Source of the DNA: JAGWRA01 sp035534615
GTDB lineage: Bacteria; Acidobacteriota; Vicinamibacteria; Vicinamibacterales; CAVVIG01
Length of the DNA: 53,661 nucleotides
Reading direction: 5' to 3'
Assembly (NCBI GenBank): GCA_035534615.1
Contig: DATLRO010000126.1
Coordinates: forward strand, 1-53,661
The notes beneath the pieces were generated by a model that was not told the DNA's origin, made no database searches, and worked only from the letters and a program-made list of their open reading frames with translations. Each line of letters begins with the position of its first letter. Position 1 is the stretch's first letter. The position numbers and the translations under genes are program-made. This document shows, one piece after another, positions 15,802 through 23,689 of this stretch.

Positions 15802-16167
15802 ATGCGAAAGATTCTGTCAGCGTTGGCGGCCGCGTCGTTCGTGGCGGTGCTCGCCGCTCCGGCGTTTGCGGCAACCAGCGTCAAGGGCGAAGTGATCGAC
15901 ACCGTCTGCTACGGCAAGATGGGTGCGAAGGCGACCGGCGCGAAGCACGCGGCCTGCGCGCTGAAGTGCGCGAAGGCCGGCCACGTGATGGCCATTCTGA
16001 CGTCGGACGGCACGGTGTACGACATCACGGGCAAGTACGCGGCGCACAAGAACAAGGCGCTGCTCCGCTACGTGGCGAAGAAGGTCTCGGCCGAGGGGAC
16101 GGTGTCGGAGGCAAACGGCAAGAAGTCGATCGACGTCGCCAAGATGATGGTCGAAAAAGGCATGTAA
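15802..16167 (+). CDS. Small exported protein of unknown function
   Basis: 121 residues with a clear signal peptide (residues 1-23, cleavage after AFA). The mature part of about 98 residues has three cysteines (VCYGKMG, AACALKCAKAG) and a beta-rich centre (VMAILTSDGTVYDITGKYA), perhaps a small OB-like or barrel fold. The lysine content is high. It stands alone, with a near-consensus promoter, a strong ribosome site (GAGGAGG) and its own terminator at 16223-16253. It is probably an abundant periplasmic protein. The cysteine/lysine pattern does not prove metal or haem binding. I do not recognise a named family. Confidence 0.85.
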   Translation: MRKILSALAAASFVAVLAAPAFAATSVKGEVIDTVCYGKMGAKATGAKHAACALKCAKAGHVMAILTSDGTVYDITGKYAAHKNKALLRYVAKKVSAEGTVSEANGKKSIDVAKMMVEKGM

Positions 16168-16222
16168 GCGGTGCGAGGCCGACGTTCGGTCCGGGCAACG
16201 GGCCCGGGATGCCTCGGCACTC

Positions 16223-16253
16223 AAAGGGCCTCGCCGTCCGGGCGGGGCCTTTT
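16223..16253 (+). terminator. Intrinsic terminator of the small exported protein gene
   Basis: AAAGGGCCTCGCC (16223-16235) pairs, with two G-U wobbles, with GGCGGGGCCTTTT (16241-16253) and runs into a T-rich tail. The opposite strand has a matching A/T edge, so it may also serve the convergent decarboxylase gene. Confidence 0.75.
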
Positions 16254-16278
16254 CTTTGTACGAGCGGATCGGGCAGCC

Positions 16279-17754
16279 TCAGGTCTCGATTCTCAGCTCC
16301 TTCCCCTTCTCCTTGATCAGCTCCCACGCCCGCCGCACGTGCCGCTCCGTCGTCCGCAGGTTGCCGACCGCGAGCCGCAGGGCATATCGGCCGTCGAGCT
16401 TCGTGTGGGAGATGAAGATCTCGCCCGAGCGGTTCACTGCGTCCAGGACGCGGCTGTTCAACTGCTCGAGCGTCGCTTCCGGCAGCCGCCGCCCGGCGGG
16501 ATTGAGCCGGAAGCAGACGACGCTGAACGGCACCGGGGCGAGGCGCTCGACGTCGGGATCGGCGTCGACCCAGCCGGCGAACAGCCGCGCGAGCCGCATG
16601 TGCTCCGCGAGCCGGGCGCGCAGGCCGTCGGCGCCGAAATAGCGCAGGACCATCCAGAGCTTGAGCGCGCGGAACCGGCGGCCCAGCTGGACGCCGGTGT
16701 CCATGAGGTTCTTCACCGCCGCCGCCTCGCCCGTCCGCAGGTATTCCGGCGTCAGCGCGAACGCGGCGCGGACCACGTCCATCCGCCGGCTGTAGAACGC
16801 GCTCAGATCGAACGGCGTGAACAGCCATTTGTGCGGGTTCACGACGAACGAGTCGGCGCGGTCGCAGCCGGCGAACTGCGGCCGGCATTCCGGCAGCATC
16901 GCCGTCACGCCGGCGTACGCCGCGTCGACATGCAGCCACAGGCCTTCCGCCTCGCAGATGTCCGCGATCGCCGGCACCGGGTCCACGCTCGTGGTCGACG
17001 TCGTGCCGATCGTGGCCACCACGGCGATCGGCTGCCACCCCTGCGCGCGGTCGGCGGCGATCGCCGCCCGCAGCGCGTCGGGCTGCATGCGGAACTCGCC
17101 GTCGGTCTGGACCTTGCGCAGCGCGCCGTGGCCGAGGCCGATCGCCATCGCCGCCTTGTCGGCCGACGAGTGCGTCTGCTCCGAGCCGTAGACCCGCAGC
17201 CGGGGGACCTCCGGCCGGCCGGCCAGCCCCAGCTCGCGCACCTGCGGCACCGCCGCTTCGCGCGCCGCGATGAGCGCATGCATCGTGGCAATCGACGCCG
17301 TGTCGTAGATCACGCCTTCGAAGTCGGGCGGCAGTCCCAGGAGCCGGCGCAGCCAGTCGAGCGCCACCTCCTCCAGCTCCGTGGCCGCGGGCGACGTCCG
17401 CCACAGCATCGCCTGCTGGTTCAGCGCCGCCGACAGCAGTTCCGCCAGCACGCCCGGTCCGCTGCCGGTGATCGCGAAATAGGCGAAGAAGCCGGGATGG
17501 TTCCAGTGCGTGACGCCGGGCACGAGCACCCGCTCGAAGTCGGCGAGGATCGCGTCGAACGACTCGCCCTGCTCGGGTGCGTGCGACGGCAGCGCGTGCC
17601 GGAGCGCCCCGGGCTGCACCGGTGACATCACCGGGTACTGGTCGACCTGTTCGAGGTAGTTGGCCACCCAGTCGACGAGACGATGGCCCTGGCGGCGGAA
17701 CTCGCCGGGATCCATGTCGCCGAGCGGCAGGGCAGGAGGCGGATCGCTGGCCAT
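16279..17754 (-). CDS. Pyridoxal-dependent decarboxylase, aromatic-L-amino-acid decarboxylase type
   Basis: 491 residues of the group II PLP decarboxylase family (DOPA/tryptophan/tyrosine decarboxylase-like), a normal full length. The PLP lysine is Lys309 in VVNPHKWLF; the cofactor-stacking and binding segments SEQTHSSADKAA, ATIGTTSTTSVDP and WLHVDAAYAG are intact. The N-terminal HWNHPGFFAYF segment shapes the substrate pocket. It probably makes an aromatic amine, although phenylacetaldehyde synthase-like activity is possible in this family. A DUF442-type gene ends 67 bp upstream on the same strand. Substrate specificity cannot be read with confidence. Confidence 0.9.
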   Translation of the reverse strand: MASDPPPALPLGDMDPGEFRRQGHRLVDWVANYLEQVDQYPVMSPVQPGALRHALPSHAPEQGESFDAILADFERVLVPGVTHWNHPGFFAYFAITGSGPGVLAELLSAALNQQAMLWRTSPAATELEEVALDWLRRLLGLPPDFEGVIYDTASIATMHALIAAREAAVPQVRELGLAGRPEVPRLRVYGSEQTHSSADKAAMAIGLGHGALRKVQTDGEFRMQPDALRAAIAADRAQGWQPIAVVATIGTTSTTSVDPVPAIADICEAEGLWLHVDAAYAGVTAMLPECRPQFAGCDRADSFVVNPHKWLFTPFDLSAFYSRRMDVVRAAFALTPEYLRTGEAAAVKNLMDTGVQLGRRFRALKLWMVLRYFGADGLRARLAEHMRLARLFAGWVDADPDVERLAPVPFSVVCFRLNPAGRRLPEATLEQLNSRVLDAVNRSGEIFISHTKLDGRYALRLAVGNLRTTERHVRRAWELIKEKGKELRIET

Positions 17755-17821
17755 ACGTCCTGGGGTGGAGGCGGGGGCGGCCGGGCAGGCGGCGCCCGCC
17801 CGGACGGGCGCAGGCCGCGGG

Positions 17822-18388
17822 CTAATCGCCCGAGGGTCCGCCGTGCGCCTTGATGTAGTCGAGCGCGAACCGCTTGAGGCCCTCGCCCTTCATGCCGATC
17901 AGCTCGGCTTCCTGTTCGGCCTTCGCGATGCTCCAGTGGTCGACGAGCACCCGCTTGATCATCCACATCGCGCCGACCCGGCCGGCCGTGGCGCAGTGGA
18001 TGTAGACCGGCTGGTTGGCCCGGTCCGTCACGATCTTCAGGAACTCGGTCGCCACCGCCGGCTCCGGCGCGGATCCGTTGAACGGCAGATGGAAGTACTT
18101 GAGGCCGACCTTCTTCGCCGCCGCTTCCTCTTCCGCGACGTAGGCCCCGCGCTCGCTCGAGAGCCGGAAGTTGATGACCGAGACGAAGCCGTGCTTCTTC
18201 AGCGCCGCCATCACCGTCGGCTTCGTCGCGCCGCCGCACGCAATCGACGCGTCGACCTGGGTGTAGTTGTAGACGCCGGCGACATGTTCCTTCTTGTCCT
18301 GCTGCGCCCGCGCGACACCGGCACCGGCGCCGGCGAGCAGGGTCACCGCCACGATCAGTCGGACGAAGGCGAATCGGGAGATCTGCAT
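17822..18388 (-). CDS. Exported DUF442/beta-lactamase-hydrolase-like phosphatase domain protein
   Basis: 188 residues. A signal peptide covers residues 1-28 (ends VARAQ). The rest is a compact tyrosine-phosphatase-like fold of the DUF442 type. The nucleophile loop reads YIHCATAGRVGAMW: Cys-X4-Arg rather than the classical Cys-X5-Arg, as in DUF442 proteins. Earlier GVYNYTQVDASIACGG and SVINFRLSSERG match the family start. Members are annotated as phosphatases or sulfur-transfer proteins; the true reaction is unsettled. The start at 18388 was preferred to one 19 codons upstream because it begins the signal peptide. Confidence 0.8.
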   Translation of the reverse strand: MQISRFAFVRLIVAVTLLAGAGAGVARAQQDKKEHVAGVYNYTQVDASIACGGATKPTVMAALKKHGFVSVINFRLSSERGAYVAEEEAAAKKVGLKYFHLPFNGSAPEPAVATEFLKIVTDRANQPVYIHCATAGRVGAMWMIKRVLVDHWSIAKAEQEAELIGMKGEGLKRFALDYIKAHGGPSGD

Positions 18389-18457
18389 GGGCTGATTGTA
18401 TACCGGAGTCGATCGAGGACCGGAGCCCCAGGAAGCGGTCCGCACCGCCTGCCCTGG

Positions 18458-19099
18458 CTACTCGGGCGGACGGCCGACCCCGCTGGATCCCCAGGCCCGA
18501 ACGACCCGCCGCCGCGTCCAGGCCAGCAGCCGCCGCGCGCAACGATGCGTCAGCACCAGTACGGCCAGTCCTGCCAGAAGCGCCACCGGGATGATCCCGT
18601 AGCCGCCCTGCACCTCGGCGCCGGGCGGCAGCGGGAACTGCATCCCGAGTGCGTGCGGGATGCCGTTGACGGTGATGAGGCCGACGTTGTCCGGAAAGAC
18701 CGGCTTCAGCAGGGCCACGATCAGCAGGCCGGTTCCGGTCGCATAGCCGGCCAGCAGTGCCAGCACGCCGAAGAATCCCGCCGCCGTCGTCGTGGCGATG
18801 TGCGAGAGGCCGCGCAGGACAGGGACGAAGCGCCCGGTCACCACCGCCTCGTCCAGGATCAGCTCGGCTGAGTAGGCGCGCGCGACCTGCAGCGGCGGCC
18901 CGACTTCGGCCAGCACCCGTTCCAGCGCCTGGCGTTCGTCCGGCACCGGATCGGTTTCAGCGATCCGCTCGGCCAGGTGGCTGCCGATCTCCTGCAGCGC
19001 ATCGGCCACGGCCTCGCGCGGCAGCGCGCCCCTGAGCGAGCGTCCGAGGACGTAGAGGTATCCCTGCACCCGGGTCTGGCCCGTCTGGCTCAGTTTCAT
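18458..19099 (-). CDS. HAAS/DUF1700-like membrane protein paired with PadR regulator
   Basis: 213 residues. The N-terminal 80 or so residues are helical with the pattern seen in HAAS domains (YLYVLGRSLRGALPREAVADALQEIGSHLAERI). Two or three transmembrane helices follow, around residues 100-125, 130-150 and 175-195. HAAS proteins commonly sit next to PadR regulators and may act as a membrane partner in their signalling. The ATG at 19099 overlaps the PadR stop as ATGA, so the pair is translated together. The signal sensed is unknown. Confidence 0.8.
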   Translation of the reverse strand: MKLSQTGQTRVQGYLYVLGRSLRGALPREAVADALQEIGSHLAERIAETDPVPDERQALERVLAEVGPPLQVARAYSAELILDEAVVTGRFVPVLRGLSHIATTTAAGFFGVLALLAGYATGTGLLIVALLKPVFPDNVGLITVNGIPHALGMQFPLPPGAEVQGGYGIIPVALLAGLAVLVLTHRCARRLLAWTRRRVVRAWGSSGVGRPPE

Positions 19100-19443
19100 C
19101 GGCGGTGCTCCGCGGCGTCGATCAGGCGCCTGATTTTCGCGGTGAACGTCGTCCAGTGGGCGGTCATCGTCTCGAGCCGGGACCGGCCGGCCGGCGTCAG
19201 GCGGTAGTACTTGCGCGGGTGCGGCCCCTCGTCTGCCACCCATTCCGCCTCCAGCAGCCCGTCGCGCGTCAGCCGGCTGAGAATCGGGTAGACGGTCCCT
19301 TCGGTCACGACCAGATCGGTGAAGGTCTCGAGATGGCGGATGATTTCGAGACCGTAGCGCCGGCCCGGCGCCAGCGTCAGCAGAATCGCCAGGTCGAGCC
19401 CGCCGCGACGGAGCTGTTCGTGCCAGCCGTTCAGATCGGTCAT
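19096..19443 (-). CDS. PadR family transcriptional regulator
   Basis: 115 residues of winged-helix PadR type: LDLAILLTLAPGRRYGLEIIRHLE (helices 1-3), VTEGTVYPILSRLTRDGLL (recognition helix), ADEGPHPRKYYRLTPAGRSRL (wing), then a dimerisation helix. PadR proteins usually repress their own operon and a nearby target. The ATG at 19443 has GGAG upstream. An alternative ATG at 19482 is unlikely because it lies inside the candidate operator. The HAAS-type gene is coupled directly downstream. Confidence 0.9.
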   Translation of the reverse strand: MTDLNGWHEQLRRGGLDLAILLTLAPGRRYGLEIIRHLETFTDLVVTEGTVYPILSRLTRDGLLEAEWVADEGPHPRKYYRLTPAGRSRLETMTAHWTTFTAKIRRLIDAAEHRR

Positions 19444-19473
19444 CGCGTCCTGCTCCGGCCTGCCTCGCAAGGC

Positions 19474-19500
19474 CACATACATTGCGTCACAAGGTATGTG
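19474..19500. promoter_or_regulatory. Inverted repeat CACATAC-N13-GTATGTG, candidate PadR operator
   Basis: Perfect 7-bp arms at 19474-19480 and 19494-19500, centred about 45 bp upstream of the padR start. PadR operators often contain ATGT...ACAT dyads, and this site has the same outer bases. Position and symmetry suggest autorepression. No experimental support can be drawn from sequence. Confidence 0.55.
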
Positions 19501-19611
19501 ACGGACTCCGTTCAGGAAAAGTTCTGGGCCGAATCAGGGTTCCGGTGGGGTCGGAACTCGGCGGCGGCGCACGGTTGGGGGAGACGGCCGCTCCGCGAGG
19601 CGGCTCGGCGC

Positions 19612-19651
19612 AAAAAAATGGCGTTCAGCCGTGTGTGAGCGGCTGAACGCC
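19612..19651 (-). terminator. Intrinsic terminator after the glycine-zipper protein gene
   Basis: A perfect 12-bp stem, GGCGTTCAGCCG (19620-19631) with CGGCTGAACGCC (19640-19651), and an 8-base loop. Reading the minus strand it is followed by ATTTTTTT (complement of 19612-19619). It ends the transcript of the 19695-20726 gene. Confidence 0.88.
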
Positions 19652-19694
19652 GAAGGAGGATCCGGGAGAGACGACTCGCGTTGGTGCGCCGCAG

Positions 19695-20726
19695 CTATTT
19701 CTCGCTGGTGACGATGACCGGTGCTCGCAGCTGCACGGTCACAGGGGTGCCGGGCGGGAAGGTCGCCGGCTGGCGGCCGCCGGCCTCGACCATGGCCGTG
19801 CCGCCGGCCGCGCCGGTCGCCCCGCCGATCAAGGCCCCCCTGGCGCCACCGAAAATCGCGCCGAGAATCGTGCCGGCGACGGTGCTCGCGCTGATCTTCG
19901 CGGAGCTCGCCTCGCCGGGCGACGGCCCGTCGCGGTAGATCGTGTTCGTCCGGATCGACAACTCCGATCCATCGGCCATCAGAATCGTGTTGAACTCGAT
20001 GCCCAGGCGGGCGCGCGCACGGAATTTGCCGCCCTGCTCCACTTCCACGACCGTGCCGCGCACGCGCGTGCCGGCTGGAATGGCAATCTTGTCGCCCACC
20101 TTCACGTCGCGCGTGACGTGCGCCTCCACCGGATCCTCGACCTGGGCCGTCTCGCTCGACAGCGGCGTATCAATCTCCAGACCGATCACCGAGTCGGCCG
20201 AGATGACGTACTGCTCGATTGGCGCCAGATCGGCCGGCGCGGGTGCCGGCGGAGGAGGTGGCGCGCCGGGGTTCCCCGACGGGAGGGTCCGTTCGAGCAG
20301 CGCCCATTGATCGGCGGTGACCGGACGCGCATCGGCCACCGGTCCGTAGACCGGCTTCGGGGCCGCGGCGCGCGGCAGCGGTTCCGGCGCCATGACGACG
20401 CGACCCCGCTCAGGCGCCGCCCGCACGTCCCGCCGCGCCGGTGCGCGCTCCGGCACGCGCAACGCCCGCTCCTCGACCGGCGGCCGCCCAAGCGGCTGAG
20501 CCGGCGGCTCGGCAGCGGCTGGCGGAGGAACCGGCACTTGGGCTGGCGCCGGTGGCGTAGAGCCGGTCGAAGGCGTCCCCGCGGTGTTTGCCGGCCCGCT
20601 CGTGGCCGCCACCGACGGGACCGCCGCCCGCGTCACGCCATCCCGGACCGCCAGGTAGCCGCCACCCGCCGCGGCCGCCAGGCAGCCGGCAGCCAGGAGC
20701 ACGAATGTCCAGCGGTGGGGCAGCAT
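19695..20726 (-). CDS. Proline-rich anchored protein with VirB10/TrbI-like and glycine-zipper C-terminus
   Basis: 343 residues. The first 25 form a signal anchor. A Pro/Ala/Arg-rich region of low complexity follows (about residues 30-165), long enough to span part of the periplasm. The C-terminal part carries VEAHVTRDVKVGDKIAIPAGTRVRGTVVEV, a beta-barrel pattern seen in VirB10/TrbI-like proteins. It ends with a glycine zipper (TILGAIFGGARGALIGGATGAAGG, about residues 285-308). No secretion-system genes are adjacent, so a conjugation role is unlikely. A cell-envelope structural role is more plausible. It has its own terminator. Confidence 0.75.
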   Translation of the reverse strand: MLPHRWTFVLLAAGCLAAAAGGGYLAVRDGVTRAAVPSVAATSGPANTAGTPSTGSTPPAPAQVPVPPPAAAEPPAQPLGRPPVEERALRVPERAPARRDVRAAPERGRVVMAPEPLPRAAAPKPVYGPVADARPVTADQWALLERTLPSGNPGAPPPPPAPAPADLAPIEQYVISADSVIGLEIDTPLSSETAQVEDPVEAHVTRDVKVGDKIAIPAGTRVRGTVVEVEQGGKFRARARLGIEFNTILMADGSELSIRTNTIYRDGPSPGEASSAKISASTVAGTILGAIFGGARGALIGGATGAAGGTAMVEAGGRQPATFPPGTPVTVQLRAPVIVTSEK

Positions 20727-21061
20727 TGAAACCGTTCTCCCGACGTCGTGTCGACGTCATCCTTCGGACCCTTGCGGGTCGCCCATCGTCAGAGCAAGCG
20801 CCATGCCCGGTTCATTGCGTCCTGCAACCGGGAAATCGGCCGCATTTCGTGGCCGCCTCATCCGGCCGCCGTCCGCGGCTGTCCCCTTCGAATGACCCTG
20901 TCCTGCCGGGAGATCAGCGGCCGCTCGCCCGGCCAGGCTCCGGTGCTGATTCCGGCCCGAAAGGTCCCGACGGAATACGGGGCTGCGTGGCCCTTGGGTT
21001 GCAGCGTATCTAGAATAGAGATCGGTCTGAGCGGCGTGGTCATTCAGTGGGGAATTTTTCA
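20727..21061 (-). other. Intergenic region with several hairpins, possible structured 5' leader
   Basis: About 335 bases between divergent genes, with no credible ORF. The minus strand has three clear hairpins: CCCGGTT/AACCGGG (20813-20839), GACCC-GCAA-GGGTC (20767-20780, a GNRA-type tetraloop) and CGACGTC/GACGTCG-type arms around 20742-20758. They could form a structured leader for the 19695-20726 gene. They do not match a riboswitch that I can name. Confidence 0.4.
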
Positions 21062-21820
21062 ATGGCATCTCGAGCCGGACGCGCGATTGTGCTGGTGGTG
21101 GCCGCCATGCTGATGGTGACCGGCTTGCCGCGCTCCGCGCGCGCGGTCTCGCTGCACGACCTGATCGCGCTGTCGCAGGCCGGGCTGTCGGACAGCGTGC
21201 TGATCGCGTTGATCCAGACCGACCAGACGATCTACGGCGTCGACGCGGCGCAGGTTCTGGCGCTCAAGAAAGCGGGCGTGAGCGATCCGGTCATCGTCGC
21301 GCTTCTGCGCAACGGGCGGCGGCCGGCGGCGCCGGCGGTCTCGTCGCCGCAGCCGGCTGCGGCGCCGGCCACGCCAGCCAGCTCATCCTCATCATCGGCC
21401 GCGCCGGCATCTGCCGGCGGGGCAACCGGCGGCACCTCGTCCCTGCCGGGTCTGGTCATCATCGGCGACCACAGCAATCAGCCGGCTCCGCCGACTTCGG
21501 TCACGGAGGTGGTCGTCGTCCCGTCGCCGGTGGTCTATCCCGGGGGGCCGGTGACGATCATCGGCCGCGGCCGCGGCGGCCGTTCGCAGGGGCGCGGCTT
21601 TTCCTCGCCGGGATTCGGCCAGCTCGTCCCTGGTACGTTCCCGCCGACGACCGGATTCCGGACCGGCGCCTTGTCGGACGGCTTCGTGGGCGCCGGCTGC
21701 GTCAACGGCCGCCCCGTGCGCGGCATCCGGATTGGCGGCACGTTCGTGGACGGCCTGCGGATTCAGAATCCGGCGATTGTCGGCGTGCGGGTGCGGGGAC
21801 AATCGACCGGGCACTGGTAA
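21062..21820 (+). CDS. Exported protein with two short helical repeats and low-complexity tail
   Basis: 252 residues. A signal peptide covers about residues 1-28. Two similar helical hairpins follow: SLHDLIALSQAGLSDSVLIALI and DAAQVLALKKAGVSDPVIVALL. Both share the L-x4-G-(V/L)-S-D-x-V-(I/L)-x-A-L pattern, reminiscent of SHOCT-like motifs. A Ser/Ala/Pro-rich linker (about residues 87-125) leads to a Gly/Pro-rich tail with RGRGGRSQGRG. No catalytic residues are apparent. The ATG at 21062 follows a GGGGA site. It could scaffold at the cell surface; the function is unknown. Confidence 0.75.
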   Translation: MASRAGRAIVLVVAAMLMVTGLPRSARAVSLHDLIALSQAGLSDSVLIALIQTDQTIYGVDAAQVLALKKAGVSDPVIVALLRNGRRPAAPAVSSPQPAAAPATPASSSSSSAAPASAGGATGGTSSLPGLVIIGDHSNQPAPPTSVTEVVVVPSPVVYPGGPVTIIGRGRGGRSQGRGFSSPGFGQLVPGTFPPTTGFRTGALSDGFVGAGCVNGRPVRGIRIGGTFVDGLRIQNPAIVGVRVRGQSTGHW

Positions 21821-21867
21821 CCGGCGCCGCCTCCCCCTGACGCCGGGCGCGTGGCAGAATGGTCCCC

Positions 21868-22629
21868 ATGGACAACCGCCACGCACCGTTCGCGCTGGTG
21901 ACCGGCACGAGCGCCGGCATCGGCCATGCCGTCGCCCAAGCGCTGCTCGCGCGCGGATGGAACGTGGTCGGCCTGTCGCGCCGCCCCGCGCCGATCGATC
22001 ATGCACGGTACGAACATCTGTCCGTGGATCTCGCCGATACCGGCGCGCTGAACGGCCTCCTCGGCCGCTTCGTGTTCGAAGGCCGTCGGCTCGCCGAGCG
22101 GCCGCGCCTCGGGCTCGTCAACAACGCGGCCGATCCCGGTGAGCTCATCCAATTCGACGAACTGGACCCGGCGCGCTTCGCTGCCAGCATCGCCGTGAAC
22201 GTGACGGCGCCGGTGCTGCTCATGCGCGCGTTCCTGCGGGCCCGGCCCGCCGGCGTCCCGCTGCGGATCGTCAACGTCTCGACCGGCGCCGCGGTCCGGG
22301 CATTTCCCGGACTTGCGGCGTACTGCACCGGCAAGGCGGCGCTGCGCATGGCCGGCCAGGTGGTCGGCGCCGAGCTCGACGCGCCGCCCTCCCCGCCTGC
22401 GGCCTCCGAGGACGTGGCGATCCTGAGCTACGAGCCGGGCGTGGTCGACACCGACATCCAGACACGGGCCCGGTCGACGCCGCGCGCGCAGTTCCCGTGG
22501 GTCGACGTGTTCATCGACTTCGCCCGGAAGGGACTGTTGAAGCCGCCGGCCGCGCCGGCCGCCGACATCGCCGACTTCCTCGACGCCGACGGCGCCCCGC
22601 ATTTCTCGGAGCGACGGTTCGGTGGCTGA
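21868..22629 (+). CDS. Short-chain dehydrogenase/reductase (SDR)
   Basis: 253 residues of classical SDR build. The N-terminal Rossmann glycine motif TGTSAGIG (residues about 12-19), the NNA segment (LVNNAAD), the catalytic serine in NVSTGAA and the YCTGK active site (Tyr-X3-Lys) are all present. Arginine residues after beta 2 (LSRRP) suggest NADPH preference. The overall pattern resembles sepiapterin or benzil reductase-like SDRs. The start at 21868 was chosen over one three codons upstream. It is followed 15 bp later by a membrane protein gene. Confidence 0.9.
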   Translation: MDNRHAPFALVTGTSAGIGHAVAQALLARGWNVVGLSRRPAPIDHARYEHLSVDLADTGALNGLLGRFVFEGRRLAERPRLGLVNNAADPGELIQFDELDPARFAASIAVNVTAPVLLMRAFLRARPAGVPLRIVNVSTGAAVRAFPGLAAYCTGKAALRMAGQVVGAELDAPPSPPAASEDVAILSYEPGVVDTDIQTRARSTPRAQFPWVDVFIDFARKGLLKPPAAPAADIADFLDADGAPHFSERRFGG

Positions 22630-22644
22630 GGCCAGCGAGGGGAG

Positions 22645-23103
22645 ATGCGCGATGACCGGCGGCGGTTCATGACGAACGCGCGGACGTCCGCCGTCGTGCT
22701 GGCGGGGCTGCTGGCGCTCCTCTGCTGGGCCGGGAACCTGCTTCGCGCCGATCCGACGACGGTGTCGGTGTTCCCCGGTGCGATGCCGCTCGTGGCGTTT
22801 CCTCTCGTGCTGTATCCGGCGCTGCGGCGCGAGCGCCGCCGGATGGAGCATCCGGATCCGCTGAGCCTCAGGCGAGCCGGCCGCCGGATCGTGCAGCCGG
22901 CCGCGCTGCTGTTCGCCCTGTTCTTTGCCGCGCTGGCGGCGTGGCGGTGGTCGTACGCGACCGATCCCTGGCTGCCGGTCGTGGCGTTCGCGGAATCGCT
23001 GGTAACGGCGGTGGTGGCCGGCCTGGCGTGCGTCTGGATGTGCGCGTGGCTTCTCGTGCGGCGCACCCCGGCCGGCAGTGACATAACCCGTCCCCAACCA
23101 TGA
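22645..23103 (+). CDS. Four-helix membrane protein of unknown function
   Basis: 152 residues with four predicted membrane segments, around residues 16-32, 40-60, 85-103 and 112-135. The basic cytoplasmic loop RRERRRMEHPDPLSLRRAGRR lies between helices 2 and 3. The start may be the ATG at 22645 or at 22669; the ribosome site is ambiguous. Its stop overlaps the start of the mechanosensitive-channel gene as ATGA, so the two are translationally coupled. No known family was recognised. Confidence 0.7.
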   Translation: MRDDRRRFMTNARTSAVVLAGLLALLCWAGNLLRADPTTVSVFPGAMPLVAFPLVLYPALRRERRRMEHPDPLSLRRAGRRIVQPAALLFALFFAALAAWRWSYATDPWLPVVAFAESLVTAVVAGLACVWMCAWLLVRRTPAGSDITRPQP

Positions 23104-23636
23104 ATGACACGCTCGCGCCGGCGTTCAGTCCGGCGACGCTCTCCGGCGCTCTCGTCTACGCCCTGCTGTTTGCCGGGGCCGGCGTCGTCGTGTCACGCAT
23201 CGCCCGCGCCCTGGTGCGGCGCGCCGAGAAGCACTTCCCCGACCCGACCGCCACGACGTTCTTCAGCCAGCTGCTCCAGGTCGGCATCGTGCTGGCGCTG
23301 TTCATCCTGTACGCGGATCTGGTTCCCGGCCTGCGCACGCTGGGGACCGCGGTGCTGGCCGGCGCCAGCGTCGTGTCGATCGTGCTCGGGCTGGCCGCGC
23401 AGAGCACGCTGGGCAACCTCATCGCCGGAATCTCACTGCTGCTCTACCATCCGTTCCGCGTCGGCGACGAACTGCAGATCAGCACGCCGAGAGGGATGAT
23501 GACCGGCGCCATCACCTCGGTCACCCTCGGGTACACGCTCCTCGTCACCACGTCGGGCGAGGAGATCATCGTGCCCAACAGCGTGATGGCGTCGGCCGTG
23601 ATCGTCCGGGGCGCGCCGCGCTCAGGCGGGGCGTAG
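23100..23636 (+). CDS. Small MscS-type mechanosensitive ion channel
   Basis: 178 residues. It has an N-terminal helix, a second helix, then the pore helix AGASVVSIVLGLAAQSTLGNLIAGISLLLYHPFRVGD, which is the MscS signature, and the small beta domain (GAITSVTLGYTLL...EEIIVPNSVMA). It lacks the long C-terminal alpha/beta domain of E. coli MscS and stops soon after the beta domain. It probably forms a heptameric tension-gated pore. It is coupled to the upstream four-helix membrane gene. Confidence 0.88.
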   Translation: MNDTLAPAFSPATLSGALVYALLFAGAGVVVSRIARALVRRAEKHFPDPTATTFFSQLLQVGIVLALFILYADLVPGLRTLGTAVLAGASVVSIVLGLAAQSTLGNLIAGISLLLYHPFRVGDELQISTPRGMMTGAITSVTLGYTLLVTTSGEEIIVPNSVMASAVIVRGAPRSGGA

Positions 23637-23689
23637 CCGCCGGCCCGCGCGGAGTCCCCCGGACGTGCCGTCCCCGATCCCCGCCGCCC

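Noticed and set aside
19482..19500. Alternative padR start at 19482
   Set aside because: It falls inside the candidate operator and lacks a ribosome site, while 19443 has GGAG and the normal family start.
20800..20860. GEMM-type c-di-GMP riboswitch upstream of the glycine-zipper gene
   Set aside because: AGGACGCAATGAACC loosely resembles the second GEMM strand. The conserved CACAGGGCAAACC-type first strand is absent, so the match fails.
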